In this document: positions 37,965 to 47,390 of the stretch, in pieces | How the letters are laid out: every line of letters begins with the position of its first letter | Position numbering within the stretch: the first letter of the stretch is position 1 | The notes under the pieces: model-generated | The model's input: the letters and a program-made list of their open reading frames with translations, nothing else | Told to the model about the DNA's origin: nothing | Databases searched by the model: none | Assembly: GCF_000144405.1 (NCBI RefSeq) | Contig: NC_014370.1 | Span: forward strand, 1-64,000 | Reading direction: 5' to 3' | DNA length: 64,000 nucleotides | DNA from: Prevotella melaninogenica ATCC 25845 | GTDB lineage: Bacteria > Bacteroidota > Bacteroidia > Bacteroidales > Bacteroidaceae | Made by a program: the position numbers and the translations under genes

Positions 37965-38465
37965 GTCTTCTACAATAGATGTATTCCCTATTAGCCTAAT
38001 TAGCCTAATTAGGCTAATAAGCCCAATAGGGCTAATAGCCTGTTACTTTGTCATAATTTTTCACATCATAATTTTGAATACATGCTCTTTTAGCTTCTAA
38101 AAGACGCCCTTTTGGCTTGCAAAAGGTGCCCTTTAAGACCCTTACTAACGCCCTTTTAAAGTCCAATTAAGCACCTTTTATTTTGCCATTTGGTAACTAA
38201 TTGATTCTCTGTTGATTGCAAACCTGCTTCTTATATGTGTTTTTACCGTTAGTTATAGATGTTTTCTTTGAAATTATGTAATGATTTTTCAAACTTTTAT
38301 CTACATATTTTCGAAGTCTAAAAAGAAATGATTTTCAATGTCAGAGGATGATAAGAGGACAGAAAGTTGACTGTCTTAGCCATGGTTTTTATTTAATGAG
38401 TAACTTCGATTCTTCCGTTAAAGCAATAGGAAAAGTATCCACACATTTAACGGAAGAACCTAAAA
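37965..38465 (+). repeat. dispersed intergenic element, copy 4
   Basis: AGGCTAATAAGCC-type palindromes (37990-38040) are followed by 22-bp phased units starting at 38084, 38106, 38128 and 38150. The element ends in TTCTTCCGTTAAA (38410-38422) / TTTAACGGAAGAA (38446-38458). It is the longest and clearest copy, and shares its left flank (CTGTCTTCTACAA) with copy 3. It fills nearly all of the 37785-38509 gap. Confidence 0.9.
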
Positions 38466-38509
38466 TAGGTGCGTTAAGTTGCTGTGTATGCAGTCCTAAC
38501 GACCTGTTT

Positions 38510-40687
38510 CTACTTCTTTTCTCCACCCACTAAGTCATCATTTTTAATGCTTCGTACAGCCTTCTTGACACTTGCCTTTAACTTACCAAAGCTCCATGAA
38601 AATCCGATGTTAAAGTATCGAGGGTACATAACAGAGCGTTCATAACCAGTATAATCACCTTGAACAATACGAGAGATAGTTTCTCTATTTTTGCTGAAAG
38701 GAGAATTAGCTGATAAAGATACTGTCAGCTTGTCTTTAAGAAAGCGACGAGTCAGTGAAAAATTATAGTAGAACCAACGTCCTTTAATGGCATACGGATT
38801 GTAAATCCTATTACCATATTCACCTCCAATACTGGTTGTCAATGTTAATTCCCAAGGTATTTCCTGCACCCAATTAAAGTAGATACCACCACCGCAGCCG
38901 CTGTTCTTGGTAGAAGGTGTGGGCAAGGTGATTCGGGCATATCGCATGGAAGCGTTGAGTATAAACGATGTTCCAGTGAAAGGAGTCCATTCTGTGTAGG
39001 ATGAAATACCAAATATTTTACTTTTCAAAATGTTCTGAAAGGTAGAAACATCTTTACGATTTTGTTCATACAAGATACGACCTATACCATTGTTGGTAAA
39101 TGAATAATAGGGACTTAATTGCAAAGTAAGTTTTGAAGTAACCAACATATACACAAGTTGTAGCTTTTGATTGCGACTGCTTCCTAAGTTTGCATTACCG
39201 AAAGAGACTGCTGTTGGTGTGCTAATGATGGCTGGATTGAGATAGCCGATGCCGGGTCTGTTGATGCTGGTATTATAGCTAAACTTCAGTGTTTGACTAT
39301 CACTAATCTTGTATTGTAGGCTTGCTGATGGTACCCAGTCATTGAGATTAGTATGGTAATCAGGGTTACTACCATCGGGATAGGACGCTTTCATGCGAGT
39401 AAACTCATATCTCAAACCTGCGCGAGCAGCCCATTTACCAGCGGTGAAGATATATGAGAGGTAGGCAGCAGCCACTTGTGCGTTATGCTTGAACTTACTT
39501 TCCATGTCAGGGGTAGTCCCTTGATAGTCCATTAATGACGTACTATTGTTGTAACGAAGGATATATTTCGTTCCACTTTCTATCTTATGGTGTTTTCCAA
39601 AGGGGCGTACATAGTCAATTTGGAAAGTATGTTCTGTGAAGCGTTCACGGGTGTTCTGGTCGTAACTTGTATAGTTGACAGGGAAGTTAACCATGTTGTT
39701 ATACATCTGACGGAAGATGGTGTGTGGTCGTGTAACTGCCAACATATAAGAAAGCGTTAGGATTTCTCCATCTAAATGAGTCTTATGTTGATAATCCAAA
39801 CGTCCTCCAATATTAAGATGAGAATAGCCCGGAGTAGTCATATTGTTGTCGAATTTGTAAATCAACTGATTGTTCTTATCCCATCGTTCATTTGTGTTTT
39901 GTGCGTTGGCATCGGCTTTATAGCCAAGAAAATTGGTCGATGCGGTCAGCAAGTTGAGTGAGTCAATCTCGTAACTGGCACTGATATCACCGAAATGTAT
40001 TGTTGCTGCAGTGCTGTTAGTCCCATATTCACGTTTTTGTTCGCCTGTCTTTACGTAGTTGTAAACCTCCTCTCTATTGTTCTCTGTTTGTTTTCTGCTT
40101 TGGTTCATGTAGTTATAATTGATGGTTGTCGTGAGCTTTCCCACCTTTGTTGTTAGATAAGTACCAAGCCTTGTAGAGCCGTGAGTGTCGACATCAGAGT
40201 TTACATTGCCTGATATTCCTTGTAGTTTAGTATTGCTCATCATGACGATGTTGAGGATAGCCGTAGTCCCTTCAGCATCATACTTGGCACCGGGATCAGT
40301 GATAACCTCAATCCTTTTGATCGTAGAAGCAGGTATTGCCTTGAGAATATCCTTAAGGTTCTGCCCTGAAAGACTTGGGTCAGGATGTCCGTTCCTATAC
40401 ACCTTAAAACTTGTAGAGCCTTGAACTCTGATGTTTTCTTGTCCGTCAACGGTGACAAGGGGTATTTTCTTGAGTATTTCTAAGGTCGTCTTCGTCTGTG
40501 CAGTCTTGTCATGCTGCACGTCATACGTTAGCTTGTCAATATCATTCTTGATAAGCTGGCGCCTTTGTGCTACGACGACTTCCTCCAACTTCTGTGTCTT
40601 TGTTGAGTCTGTTTTAGTTGTGTTCTGGGCTGATAGGGCTGTTGCAGAGATGCAAGCAGTGAGTAATAGTATTAATTTATTCCACAT
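38510..40687 (-). CDS. outer membrane beta-barrel family protein (TonB-dependent receptor-like)
   Basis: A 725-aa protein with a signal peptide (MWNKLILLLTACISATALSAQ). A TonB-box-like/plug region runs over ~30-160 (LEEVVVAQRRQL…PLVTVDGQENIRVQGS…), followed by a large beta-barrel of the OMP_b-brl_3 type. Start 40687 is preferred over 40726 because of the signal peptide. No SusD-like partner or carboxypeptidase-like N-terminal domain is present. The cargo is unknown. Confidence 0.85.
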   Translation of the reverse strand: MWNKLILLLTACISATALSAQNTTKTDSTKTQKLEEVVVAQRRQLIKNDIDKLTYDVQHDKTAQTKTTLEILKKIPLVTVDGQENIRVQGSTSFKVYRNGHPDPSLSGQNLKDILKAIPASTIKRIEVITDPGAKYDAEGTTAILNIVMMSNTKLQGISGNVNSDVDTHGSTRLGTYLTTKVGKLTTTINYNYMNQSRKQTENNREEVYNYVKTGEQKREYGTNSTAATIHFGDISASYEIDSLNLLTASTNFLGYKADANAQNTNERWDKNNQLIYKFDNNMTTPGYSHLNIGGRLDYQHKTHLDGEILTLSYMLAVTRPHTIFRQMYNNMVNFPVNYTSYDQNTRERFTEHTFQIDYVRPFGKHHKIESGTKYILRYNNSTSLMDYQGTTPDMESKFKHNAQVAAAYLSYIFTAGKWAARAGLRYEFTRMKASYPDGSNPDYHTNLNDWVPSASLQYKISDSQTLKFSYNTSINRPGIGYLNPAIISTPTAVSFGNANLGSSRNQKLQLVYMLVTSKLTLQLSPYYSFTNNGIGRILYEQNRKDVSTFQNILKSKIFGISSYTEWTPFTGTSFILNASMRYARITLPTPSTKNSGCGGGIYFNWVQEIPWELTLTTSIGGEYGNRIYNPYAIKGRWFYYNFSLTRRFLKDKLTVSLSANSPFSKNRETISRIVQGDYTGYERSVMYPRYFNIGFSWSFGKLKASVKKAVRSIKNDDLVGGEKK

Positions 40688-40723
40688 ATTCAAAGCATTA
40701 AGTTTATAGTTATCAATATGATG

Positions 40724-40754
40724 CAAATATATGTTTTTTCTTAATAAGTTGCAA
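40724..40754 (-). promoter_or_regulatory. promoter of the outer membrane receptor gene
   Basis: On the minus strand a perfect TATATTTG (40731-40724) lies 20 bp after a weak TTG (40754-40752). Confidence 0.6.
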
Positions 40755-41245
40755 TTTATTTCAAAAGTATTTTTGCATTCTTGTCCTTATGTCCCATATT
40801 TTAATCCTTTTTAGTGCTTTTTTCTTTATTAATATGCAAGAAAATTACAATGCAGAAATGCTCATAGTGTTCGGTTAGAAAGCAGATTGTTAAACGGAAT
40901 GAATCCTCTTTTAATGTATTGATTAATAGGGTTTTGATAATACTTTTTCTTTATCTGTATGTCAATAAAGCCTTACCAATGGTTTAATTTAACAGCAATC
41001 TCCCCTAATCCAGCCCTTAACTACTGGCGTATCGAGGCTTAACACAAGTGGTGTTGAGGCTCCGCACCAATGGTGCGAACGCTTCGCACGTGTGGTGCGG
41101 AAGAGTGAAAGGCATGCAATATGCAGTTAAGATAAGAGCAGTTTATTGTTATAAAGGACTTATTCTGCCCTAAGTAAACAAGGAATATTATATTTTTTCG
41201 TTCTATAATTCCCAACGAAACGAAGTGTTTTACGGAAACTTTTTG
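40755..41245. other. divergent intergenic region, receptor gene and leuS
   Basis: The region contains palindrome array D. The last part carries the leuS -7 element. I see no T-box leader (no AGGGTGG-type antiterminator motif) before leuS. Confidence 0.5.
41042..41098. repeat. GCAC..GTGC palindrome array D (22-bp period)
   Basis: Units are ACACAAGTGGTGT (41042), GCACCAATGGTGC (41064) and GCACGTGTGGTGC (41086). Confidence 0.9.
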
Positions 41246-41253
41246 TAAATTTG
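41246..41253 (+). promoter_or_regulatory. -7 element of leuS
   Basis: TAAATTTG matches the consensus. No clear -33 TTTG is spaced correctly. The start codon is 27 bases downstream. Confidence 0.5.
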
Positions 41254-41279
41254 CACATTAGTTATAATAGAAAATAAGA

Positions 41280-44186
41280 ATGGAATACAACTTCATTGAC
41301 ATTGAGAAGAAATGGCAACAGAAGTGGGTTGAGAATAAGACCTACAAAGTTGTTGAGGACGAGAACAAGCAGAAGTTCTATGTACTTAATATGTTCCCTT
41401 ATCCATCAGGAGCCGGATTGCACGTTGGACACCCATTGGGTTATATTGCAAGTGACATCTATGCACGCTATAAGCGACTGAAGGGTTTCAACGTGTTGAA
41501 CCCTATGGGATATGATGCTTACGGACTTCCTGCTGAGCAGTATGCCATTCAGACGGGTCAGCATCCACAGCTGACAACCGATACAAACATTGCTCGTTAT
41601 CGTGAGCAGTTGGATAAGATAGGTTTCAGTTTCGACTGGGACCGTGAGGTACGCACCTGTGACCCACGTTATTATCACTGGACACAGTGGGCTTTCGAGC
41701 GTATGTTCGAGTCTTATTATGACTATACACTGCAGAAGGCAATGCCTATCAAGGACCTTGTTCGCCACTTTGAGGAAGAAGGAACACTGAATCTTAATGT
41801 CGCACAGGGCGAGGAACTGATTTTCTCGGCACGTGACTGGTCGAGCATGGACGAGCAGGAACAGCAGGAGAAGCTCATGAACTATCGTATTGCTTACCTC
41901 GGTGAGACGATGGTAAACTGGTGTCCGGGACTCGGAACAGTGCTTGCTAATGACGAGGTTGTCAATGGTGTGAGCGAGCGTGGAGGCTATCCTGTCGTAC
42001 AGAAGTTGATGAAGCAGTGGTGTCTTCGTGTGTCAGCTTATTCACAGCGATTGCTTGATGGATTGGAGACAGTTAACTGGTCTGACTCTATCAAGGAGAC
42101 ACAGAAGAACTGGATTGGCCGTTCTGAGGGTACAGAAGTTGAATTCAAGTACCAGACTCCAGTAGCAGATGGAGGTCAGAAAGAGGGTCATTTCACTATC
42201 TTTACCACGCGTGCTGATACGATGTTCGGTGTTAGCTTCATGGTATTGGCACCAGAGTCAGAACTCGTTGCAGAACTTACTTCAGAGGCTCAGAAGGCTG
42301 AGGTAGAGGAGTATTTGGCGTATGTAAAGAAGCGCACAGAGCTGGAACGCATGTCTGACCGCAAGGTGACAGGTGTCTTTTCAGGCTCATACGGTATCAA
42401 TCCATTCACTGGTGAACAGATTCCTATTTGGATTTCAGAGTATGTTTTGGCTGGATATGGAACAGGAGCGATTATGGCTGTGCCTGCTCATGACAGTCGT
42501 GACTATGCCTTTGCAAAGCATTTCAACCTCCCAATCATCCCATTGATAGAGGGTGCTGACGTCTCTGAAGAGAGCTTTGATGCAAAGGAAGGAATCGTAA
42601 CCAACTCTCCTGCTGCAGGAAAAGAGAGCATGGACGGTTTCTCTCTCAATGGTCTTACGGTGAAGGAGGCTATTGCCAAGACCAAGCAGTTTGTTACTGA
42701 GAAGGGTATCGGTCGTGTGAAGGTGAACTATCGTCTGCGTGATGCTATCTTCTCACGCCAGCGTTACTGGGGTGAACCATTCCCAGTCTATTACAAGCAG
42801 GGAATGCCTTACATGATACCAGAGGAGTGTTTACCTCTCGAATTGCCTGAAATTGACAAGTATGAACCAACAGAAAGCGGCGAACCACCATTGGGTCGTG
42901 CAAAGGTTTGGGCTTGGAACGAGGCTGAGCGTAAGGTTGTAGAGAAGGCATTGGTTGACGATAAGACTGTATTCCCATTGGAGTTGAATACGATGCCGGG
43001 CTTTGCTGGTAGCTCAGCATACTATCTTCGCTATATGGACCCACACAATGACGAAGCATTAGTGGGCAAAAAGGCAGACGAGTATTGGCAGAATGTAGAC
43101 CTTTATGTTGGTGGTACCGAACATGCAACAGGTCACTTGATTTACAGTCGTTTCTGGAATAAGTTCCTCTTTGACTGTGGTTGCAGCTGTAAGGAGGAGC
43201 CTTTCGAGAAGTTGGTGAACCAAGGAATGATCCAAGGACGCTCTAACTTCGTTTATCGTATCAACTCTGACGACCACTCAAAGGCACCAGTATTTGTCAG
43301 CTTAGGCCAGAAAGACAAGTATGAAACAACTCCTATCCATGTTGATGTGAATATTGTTCACGCTGATGTATTGGATGTTGAGGCTTTCAAGGCATGGCGT
43401 CCAGAGTATAACAATGCTGAATTCATCTTCGAAGATGGCACATCATCATCAGATTTCATCAACACCCAACACCCAACACCCGCCACCTATAAATGCGGTT
43501 GGGCGGTAGAGAAGATGTCTAAGTCAATGTTCAACGTTGTCAATCCAGATGTGATTGTTGAGCAGTATGGCGCAGACACACTCCGTCTTTACGAAATGTT
43601 CCTCGGTCCTGTAGAGGCAAGTAAGCCTTGGGATACGAACGGTATCGATGGTTGTTTCCGTTTCTTGAAGAAGTTCTGGAAGCTTTATCAGCAGGAACTC
43701 AACGATGATGAGCCTTCAAAGGATTCATTGAAGAGCGTTCATAAGCTTATCAAGAAGGTGACAGGAGATATTGAGCAGTTCTCTTACAACACAGCTGTTT
43801 CTGCGTTTATGATTTGCGTCAACGAACTCGGACAGCAGAAGTGTGCTAACCGTGAACTATTGAAGAAGATGGTTATCGTCATTGCTCCATTCGCACCTCA
43901 CATGGCAGAAGAACTGTGGGAGCAGTTGGGTGGTGAGACAAAGAGTGTCTTCGATGCTGAATGGCCAGCATGGGACGAGTCTTATCTCGTAGAGAATGAG
44001 GTTCAGCTGACTGTATCTTTCAATGGTAAGGCACGTTTCCAGATGACTTTCCCAGCTGATGCAACGAAGGAAGATATTGAGAAGAAGGCTTTAGAAGACG
44101 AACGAAGCCAGCACTATATCGACGGTAAGACAATCGTAAAGATCATCGTTGTGCCGAAGAAGATTATCAATATCGTTTGCAAATAA
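41280..44186 (+). CDS. leuS: leucyl-tRNA synthetase
   Basis: LeuS charges tRNA-Leu. The HIGH motif reads HVGH (residues 48-51, in [13 protein letters not shown]). The editing CP1 domain spans ~225-420, and KMSKS lies at 745-749. Length is 968 aa, longer than typical (~860-940 aa). A small insert just before KMSKS (residues ~728-738, [11 protein letters not shown]) is encoded by CACCCAACA repeats like those found between genes. The catalytic motifs are intact, so the enzyme should be functional. Confidence 0.97.
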   Translation: MEYNFIDIEKKWQQKWVENKTYKVVEDENKQKFYVLNMFPYPSGAGLHVGHPLGYIASDIYARYKRLKGFNVLNPMGYDAYGLPAEQYAIQTGQHPQLTTDTNIARYREQLDKIGFSFDWDREVRTCDPRYYHWTQWAFERMFESYYDYTLQKAMPIKDLVRHFEEEGTLNLNVAQGEELIFSARDWSSMDEQEQQEKLMNYRIAYLGETMVNWCPGLGTVLANDEVVNGVSERGGYPVVQKLMKQWCLRVSAYSQRLLDGLETVNWSDSIKETQKNWIGRSEGTEVEFKYQTPVADGGQKEGHFTIFTTRADTMFGVSFMVLAPESELVAELTSEAQKAEVEEYLAYVKKRTELERMSDRKVTGVFSGSYGINPFTGEQIPIWISEYVLAGYGTGAIMAVPAHDSRDYAFAKHFNLPIIPLIEGADVSEESFDAKEGIVTNSPAAGKESMDGFSLNGLTVKEAIAKTKQFVTEKGIGRVKVNYRLRDAIFSRQRYWGEPFPVYYKQGMPYMIPEECLPLELPEIDKYEPTESGEPPLGRAKVWAWNEAERKVVEKALVDDKTVFPLELNTMPGFAGSSAYYLRYMDPHNDEALVGKKADEYWQNVDLYVGGTEHATGHLIYSRFWNKFLFDCGCSCKEEPFEKLVNQGMIQGRSNFVYRINSDDHSKAPVFVSLGQKDKYETTPIHVDVNIVHADVLDVEAFKAWRPEYNNAEFIFEDGTSSSDFINTQHPTPATYKCGWAVEKMSKSMFNVVNPDVIVEQYGADTLRLYEMFLGPVEASKPWDTNGIDGCFRFLKKFWKLYQQELNDDEPSKDSLKSVHKLIKKVTGDIEQFSYNTAVSAFMICVNELGQQKCANRELLKKMVIVIAPFAPHMAEELWEQLGGETKSVFDAEWPAWDESYLVENEVQLTVSFNGKARFQMTFPADATKEDIEKKALEDERSQHYIDGKTIVKIIVVPKKIINIVCK

Positions 44187-44203
44187 CTATTCAATAAACC
44201 ATA

Positions 44204-44320
44204 GAAGAGGCTGTATGGAAACAGGGTTGCAGGTTTGTTTCTCTAACAGCGGTAATCGCCAACGGAAATGAAGTCCGTATGTTAGTATCCACTACAGTCG
44301 TGTTTTGATACAGCCTCTTC
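44204..44320. repeat. 117-bp multi-stem element with 13-bp terminal inverted repeats
   Basis: The ends GAAGAGGCTGTAT (44204-44216) and ATACAGCCTCTTC (44308-44320) are perfect inverted repeats. Inside are GAAACA / TGTTTC (44218-44223, 44236-44241), CTAACA / TGTTAG (44243-44248, 44280-44285), GCG / CGC (44249-44259) and ACGGA / TCCGT (44262-44266, 44274-44278). It may be a structured RNA at the leuS-yitT junction, or a MITE-like insertion. Confidence 0.75.
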
Positions 44321-44342
44321 GTCTTAACCATTCTATGAGCCT

Positions 44343-45329
44343 ATGACCATTGATCAACAACTCATCCGATCCGAAGCCAAAGATTACTTTTTCTTGACCA
44401 TTGGCTTAATTATTTACGCTGCTGCCTTTACAGTTTTTCTAATGCCTTATGAGATTGTAACGGGTGGAGTGACGGGTATGTCTGCCGTAATCTACTATGC
44501 TACGGGTTTTAAGATTCAGAATACTTACATGATTATCAACATCTCTTTGTTGATAGTTGCTCTGAAGATATTGGGCTTTAAGTTCCTGATGAAGACCATT
44601 TATGCTATCTTTGCCCTTTATTTCCTATTGATTTTTGCACAGGACTTGATGCCGAAAGATGCCACAGGGCACTTTGTCAAGATGCTTGGTGAGGGACAGG
44701 CTTTTATGTCATTGATAATAGGTTGTAGTCTTACGGGTACGGGATTGGCAATCGTCTTCCTAAATAATGGAAGTACGGGTGGTACGGATATCATTGCTGC
44801 CTGTGTCAATAAGTATCATGATATCTCGTTAGGACAGGTCTTAATGGGCGTTGACATCTTGATTGTGGGTAGCTGTTTATTCTTCCCTCAGTTTGGTGAT
44901 GTCATGGAACGCTTGCATAAGATGGTCTTTGGTTACTGTACGATGTTCATCGAGTGTTTTATGTTAGACCACGTGATGAATATGAGGCGCGAGTCAGTAC
45001 AGTTCATGATCTTCTCTTGGAAACATGAGGAAATAGCCAAAGCAATTGTTGAGGAGACCGAGCATGCGCTGACTATCCTTGACGGACATGGTTGGTACAC
45101 TGGCAATGATATGAAGGTTATCTGCTTGTTGGCAAAGCGTAACGAGAGTAAAACTATCTTCCGTATCATCAAGATGGTTGACCCAACCGCCTTTGTAAGC
45201 CAGAGTTCGGTTATCGGTGTCTATGGTGAAGGATTCGATCAGATAAAGATTAAGGCTAAAAAGGAAATGAAAAAGCAGGAAAAGAAGTTGGCTGAAGCCA
45301 TGAAAAAGCCTGCGAATGAAAAGAAATAA
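44343..45329 (+). CDS. YitT family membrane protein
   Basis: A 328-aa protein with about five to six membrane helices in the first ~225 residues (FLMPYEIVTGGVTGMSAVIY, NGSTGGTDIIAACVNKY). A C-terminal cytoplasmic DUF2179 domain follows (~235-305) and ends in a lysine-rich tail. The family's function is unknown; a transport role has been suggested. It is not in an obvious operon. Confidence 0.85.
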   Translation: MTIDQQLIRSEAKDYFFLTIGLIIYAAAFTVFLMPYEIVTGGVTGMSAVIYYATGFKIQNTYMIINISLLIVALKILGFKFLMKTIYAIFALYFLLIFAQDLMPKDATGHFVKMLGEGQAFMSLIIGCSLTGTGLAIVFLNNGSTGGTDIIAACVNKYHDISLGQVLMGVDILIVGSCLFFPQFGDVMERLHKMVFGYCTMFIECFMLDHVMNMRRESVQFMIFSWKHEEIAKAIVEETEHALTILDGHGWYTGNDMKVICLLAKRNESKTIFRIIKMVDPTAFVSQSSVIGVYGEGFDQIKIKAKKEMKKQEKKLAEAMKKPANEKK

Positions 45330-45360
45330 ATAAGCAGAAGGGCTGTGTTCCACATACTAT

Positions 45361-45446
45361 ACCACAGGGACACATGACTCGTGTGTCCAATGGTTGTAAT
45401 CTTTTGCGAGCACATGAGTGGTGGGTCCCTGTTGTGTTGACAAGGG
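45361..45446. repeat. nested inverted repeats between yitT and rdgB
   Basis: GGACACA (45368-45374) and TGTGTCC (45382-45388) form a hairpin. An outer imperfect pairing joins ACAGGGAC (45364-45371) with GTCCCTGTTGTG (45425-45436). Terminator or mRNA structure is possible. Confidence 0.5.
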
Positions 45447-45496
45447 GCTTGATGTGATAACATAGTTTTTTCATAGTAAGGAAAGGATTTACGAAG

Positions 45497-46081
45497 ATGA
45501 AAATAGTATTTGCAACGAATAATAAACACAAGCTCGAGGAGATTAAGGACATCCTTGGAAAGGACTTTGAAATCGTCTCCTTGGCTGAAATAGGCTGTCA
45601 TGAGGATATCCCTGAGACTGGAGCTACACTGGAGGAGAATGCACGTCAGAAGTCTTCTTACGTCGTTGAACACTATGGTCAGAACTGTTTTGCTGACGAC
45701 ACAGGACTTGAAGTGGAGGCGCTCGGTGGTGAACCCGGTGTACATTCAGCTCGTTATGCAGAGGGAACCGACCACGATAGCGAGGCAAATATGCGTAAGC
45801 TGTTGGCAAACTTAGAAGGGAAGGACAATCGTAAAGCCTGTTTTCGCACTATTATCTCGCTTATCATTGATGGTGTAGAACACCAGTTTGAGGGTAAGGT
45901 AAAGGGTAGAATCGCTACTGAGAAGCATGGTAAGGAGGGCTTCGGGTACGACCCTATCTTCATTCCAGAGGGTTATGACAAGAGCTTTGCAGAGTTGGGT
46001 GAGGAGATAAAGAACCAGATTTCTCATCGTGCAAGGGCTGTAAAGAAGTTGGCGGAATACTTAGGAAGGCTGAAAGGGTAA
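45497..46081 (+). CDS. rdgB: XTP/dITP pyrophosphatase
   Basis: A HAM1-family enzyme that hydrolyses dITP, XTP and other deaminated purine nucleotides, keeping them out of DNA. Conserved blocks: [17 protein letters not shown] at the N-terminus, [20 protein letters not shown] near residue 65, and [13 protein letters not shown] near 145. Length 194 aa is normal. Confidence 0.96.
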   Translation: MKIVFATNNKHKLEEIKDILGKDFEIVSLAEIGCHEDIPETGATLEENARQKSSYVVEHYGQNCFADDTGLEVEALGGEPGVHSARYAEGTDHDSEANMRKLLANLEGKDNRKACFRTIISLIIDGVEHQFEGKVKGRIATEKHGKEGFGYDPIFIPEGYDKSFAELGEEIKNQISHRARAVKKLAEYLGRLKG

Positions 46082-46415
46082 AAGAATAAAAAGGCTAAAG
46101 AGGCTTTTTAAGAAGGAAAGAGCTAACAACGTAAAACCATAAAAGCCCCCTTTTAGACTTCGATAAATACCCTTTTCCGAATTATTTTCATGAAAATAAA
46201 TATTTCTTCTCACGTAAAAAAATATTTCTTTTCACGTAAAAAAGAATTTATTTTCATGAAAATAATTTGAGGAAGGCAGTTTCTTTATTCTGCTTATAGG
46301 CTGATATAACGGCTGAAAAGGGCTGCTTTTGTTAGCTTGACAAGCCCTGATTCGAAGCTAAGTAGCCTATGTGTTATTTGTTTGACATTAGGAATATAAC
46401 TATTTAATATCTGCT
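46082..46415. other. intergenic region before the family 2 glycosyltransferase
   Basis: Most of the stretch is the second TTTTCATGAAAA array. No clear promoter was found for the following gene. Confidence 0.5.
46178..46268. repeat. TTTTCATGAAAA palindrome array 2 (4 units, 22-bp period)
   Basis: Units TTTTCATGAAAA, TTCTCACGTAAA, TTTTCACGTAAA and TTTTCATGAAAA alternate with 10-bp linkers such as TAAATATTTC. The ends are CGAATTATTTT / AAAATAATTTG. Confidence 0.9.
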
Positions 46416-47390
46416 ATGTTGTCTATTCTTCTCCCTGTTTATAACTGTAATTGTGTAGCTTTGGTGACAGAGTTACAGCGGCAGTGCGTGGAATGTAAGG
46501 CAGACTTTGAAATCATTGTGGCTGATGATGGCTCTTTGTCAAGCTCCGATAGCGTGTTATCACCCCCTGATAGCATAGATGCCAGCCCTCTCCTACCCTG
46601 CTCTTCTGCTGCTGTTAGGTCCCGTGCTACGAGGCACTGCCTCGTAGAAGAGAACCGAACGATAGAGAACCTACCCCATGTTCGCTATATTATCAGGGAG
46701 AAGAACGTGGGGCGTTCGGCTATTCGCAACTTCCTTGTGTCGCAGGCTAAGGGTGATAGGCTGCTCTTTATTGATGGCGATTTGTCGTTGAATAACCCTT
46801 CCTTCATTCGCAACTATCTGCAGACAGAGGGAGATGTTGTAGTTGGAGGAATAGCCATAGGGGGTAATCCTGACCAATGGAAAGGCAACCTTAGATACCA
46901 TTATGAGCGACAATGTGAAGCAATTAATACCGTTGAGAGCCGTCAAAGTCAGCCTTATCAGCATTTAGCAACAAATCTACTTGTACGCCGTTCGGTCTTA
47001 GGTGAGAAGCCTTATGATGAGAACATCAGCCATTATGGCTATGAAGATGTACTCTTAGGCAAACGGTTCCAGCAGCAACAAGTGGCAATAAAGCATATAG
47101 AAAACCCCGTACTCTTCTGTGATTTTGAGGATAACGCAAGCTATCTTGCTAAGACAGAAGAAGCTTTGCGCACGCTATTTGCCTTCAGAAAGGAGCTGAA
47201 AGGCTACTCTCGTTTGCTTGATAAAGCCGAACAGATTGAGCGTTTACACCTCTCTCCACTTTTTGTAACAGCTTATAAGCTATTTAATGAGCCTATAAAG
47301 AATTGCCTCTTAGGCAATAAACCGAACGTTTTTTGGTTTAATATCTATAAACTGTTGTATTATTTACATTACACAAAGAACGCTATATGA
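46416..47390 (+). CDS. glycosyltransferase family 2 with an in-frame insert
   Basis: A 324-aa GT-A transferase. It opens LSILLPVYNCN, has the nucleotide-sugar strand IIVADDGS (~39-46) and KNVGRSAIRNFL, then the metal-binding DGDLSL. A 39-residue segment rich in Ser, Pro and Ala (~47-85) separates DDGS from NRTIENLP; ordinary family members have only a few residues there. Its DNA includes CTACGAGGC / GCCTCGTAG (46628-46648). The stop codon overlaps the porZ start by 4 bases (ATGA), so the two are translationally coupled. Confidence 0.85.
   Translation: MLSILLPVYNCNCVALVTELQRQCVECKADFEIIVADDGSLSSSDSVLSPPDSIDASPLLPCSSAAVRSRATRHCLVEENRTIENLPHVRYIIREKNVGRSAIRNFLVSQAKGDRLLFIDGDLSLNNPSFIRNYLQTEGDVVVGGIAIGGNPDQWKGNLRYHYERQCEAINTVESRQSQPYQHLATNLLVRRSVLGEKPYDENISHYGYEDVLLGKRFQQQQVAIKHIENPVLFCDFEDNASYLAKTEEALRTLFAFRKELKGYSRLLDKAEQIERLHLSPLFVTAYKLFNEPIKNCLLGNKPNVFWFNIYKLLYYLHYTKNAI

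Noticed and set aside
41099..41279. T-box leader in front of leuS
   Set aside because: There is no AGGGTGG-type antiterminator sequence and no specifier-loop structure that I could find.
45239..45745. 168-aa minus-strand frame across yitT and rdgB
   Set aside because: It overlaps two well-supported plus-strand genes and has no protein-like motif.
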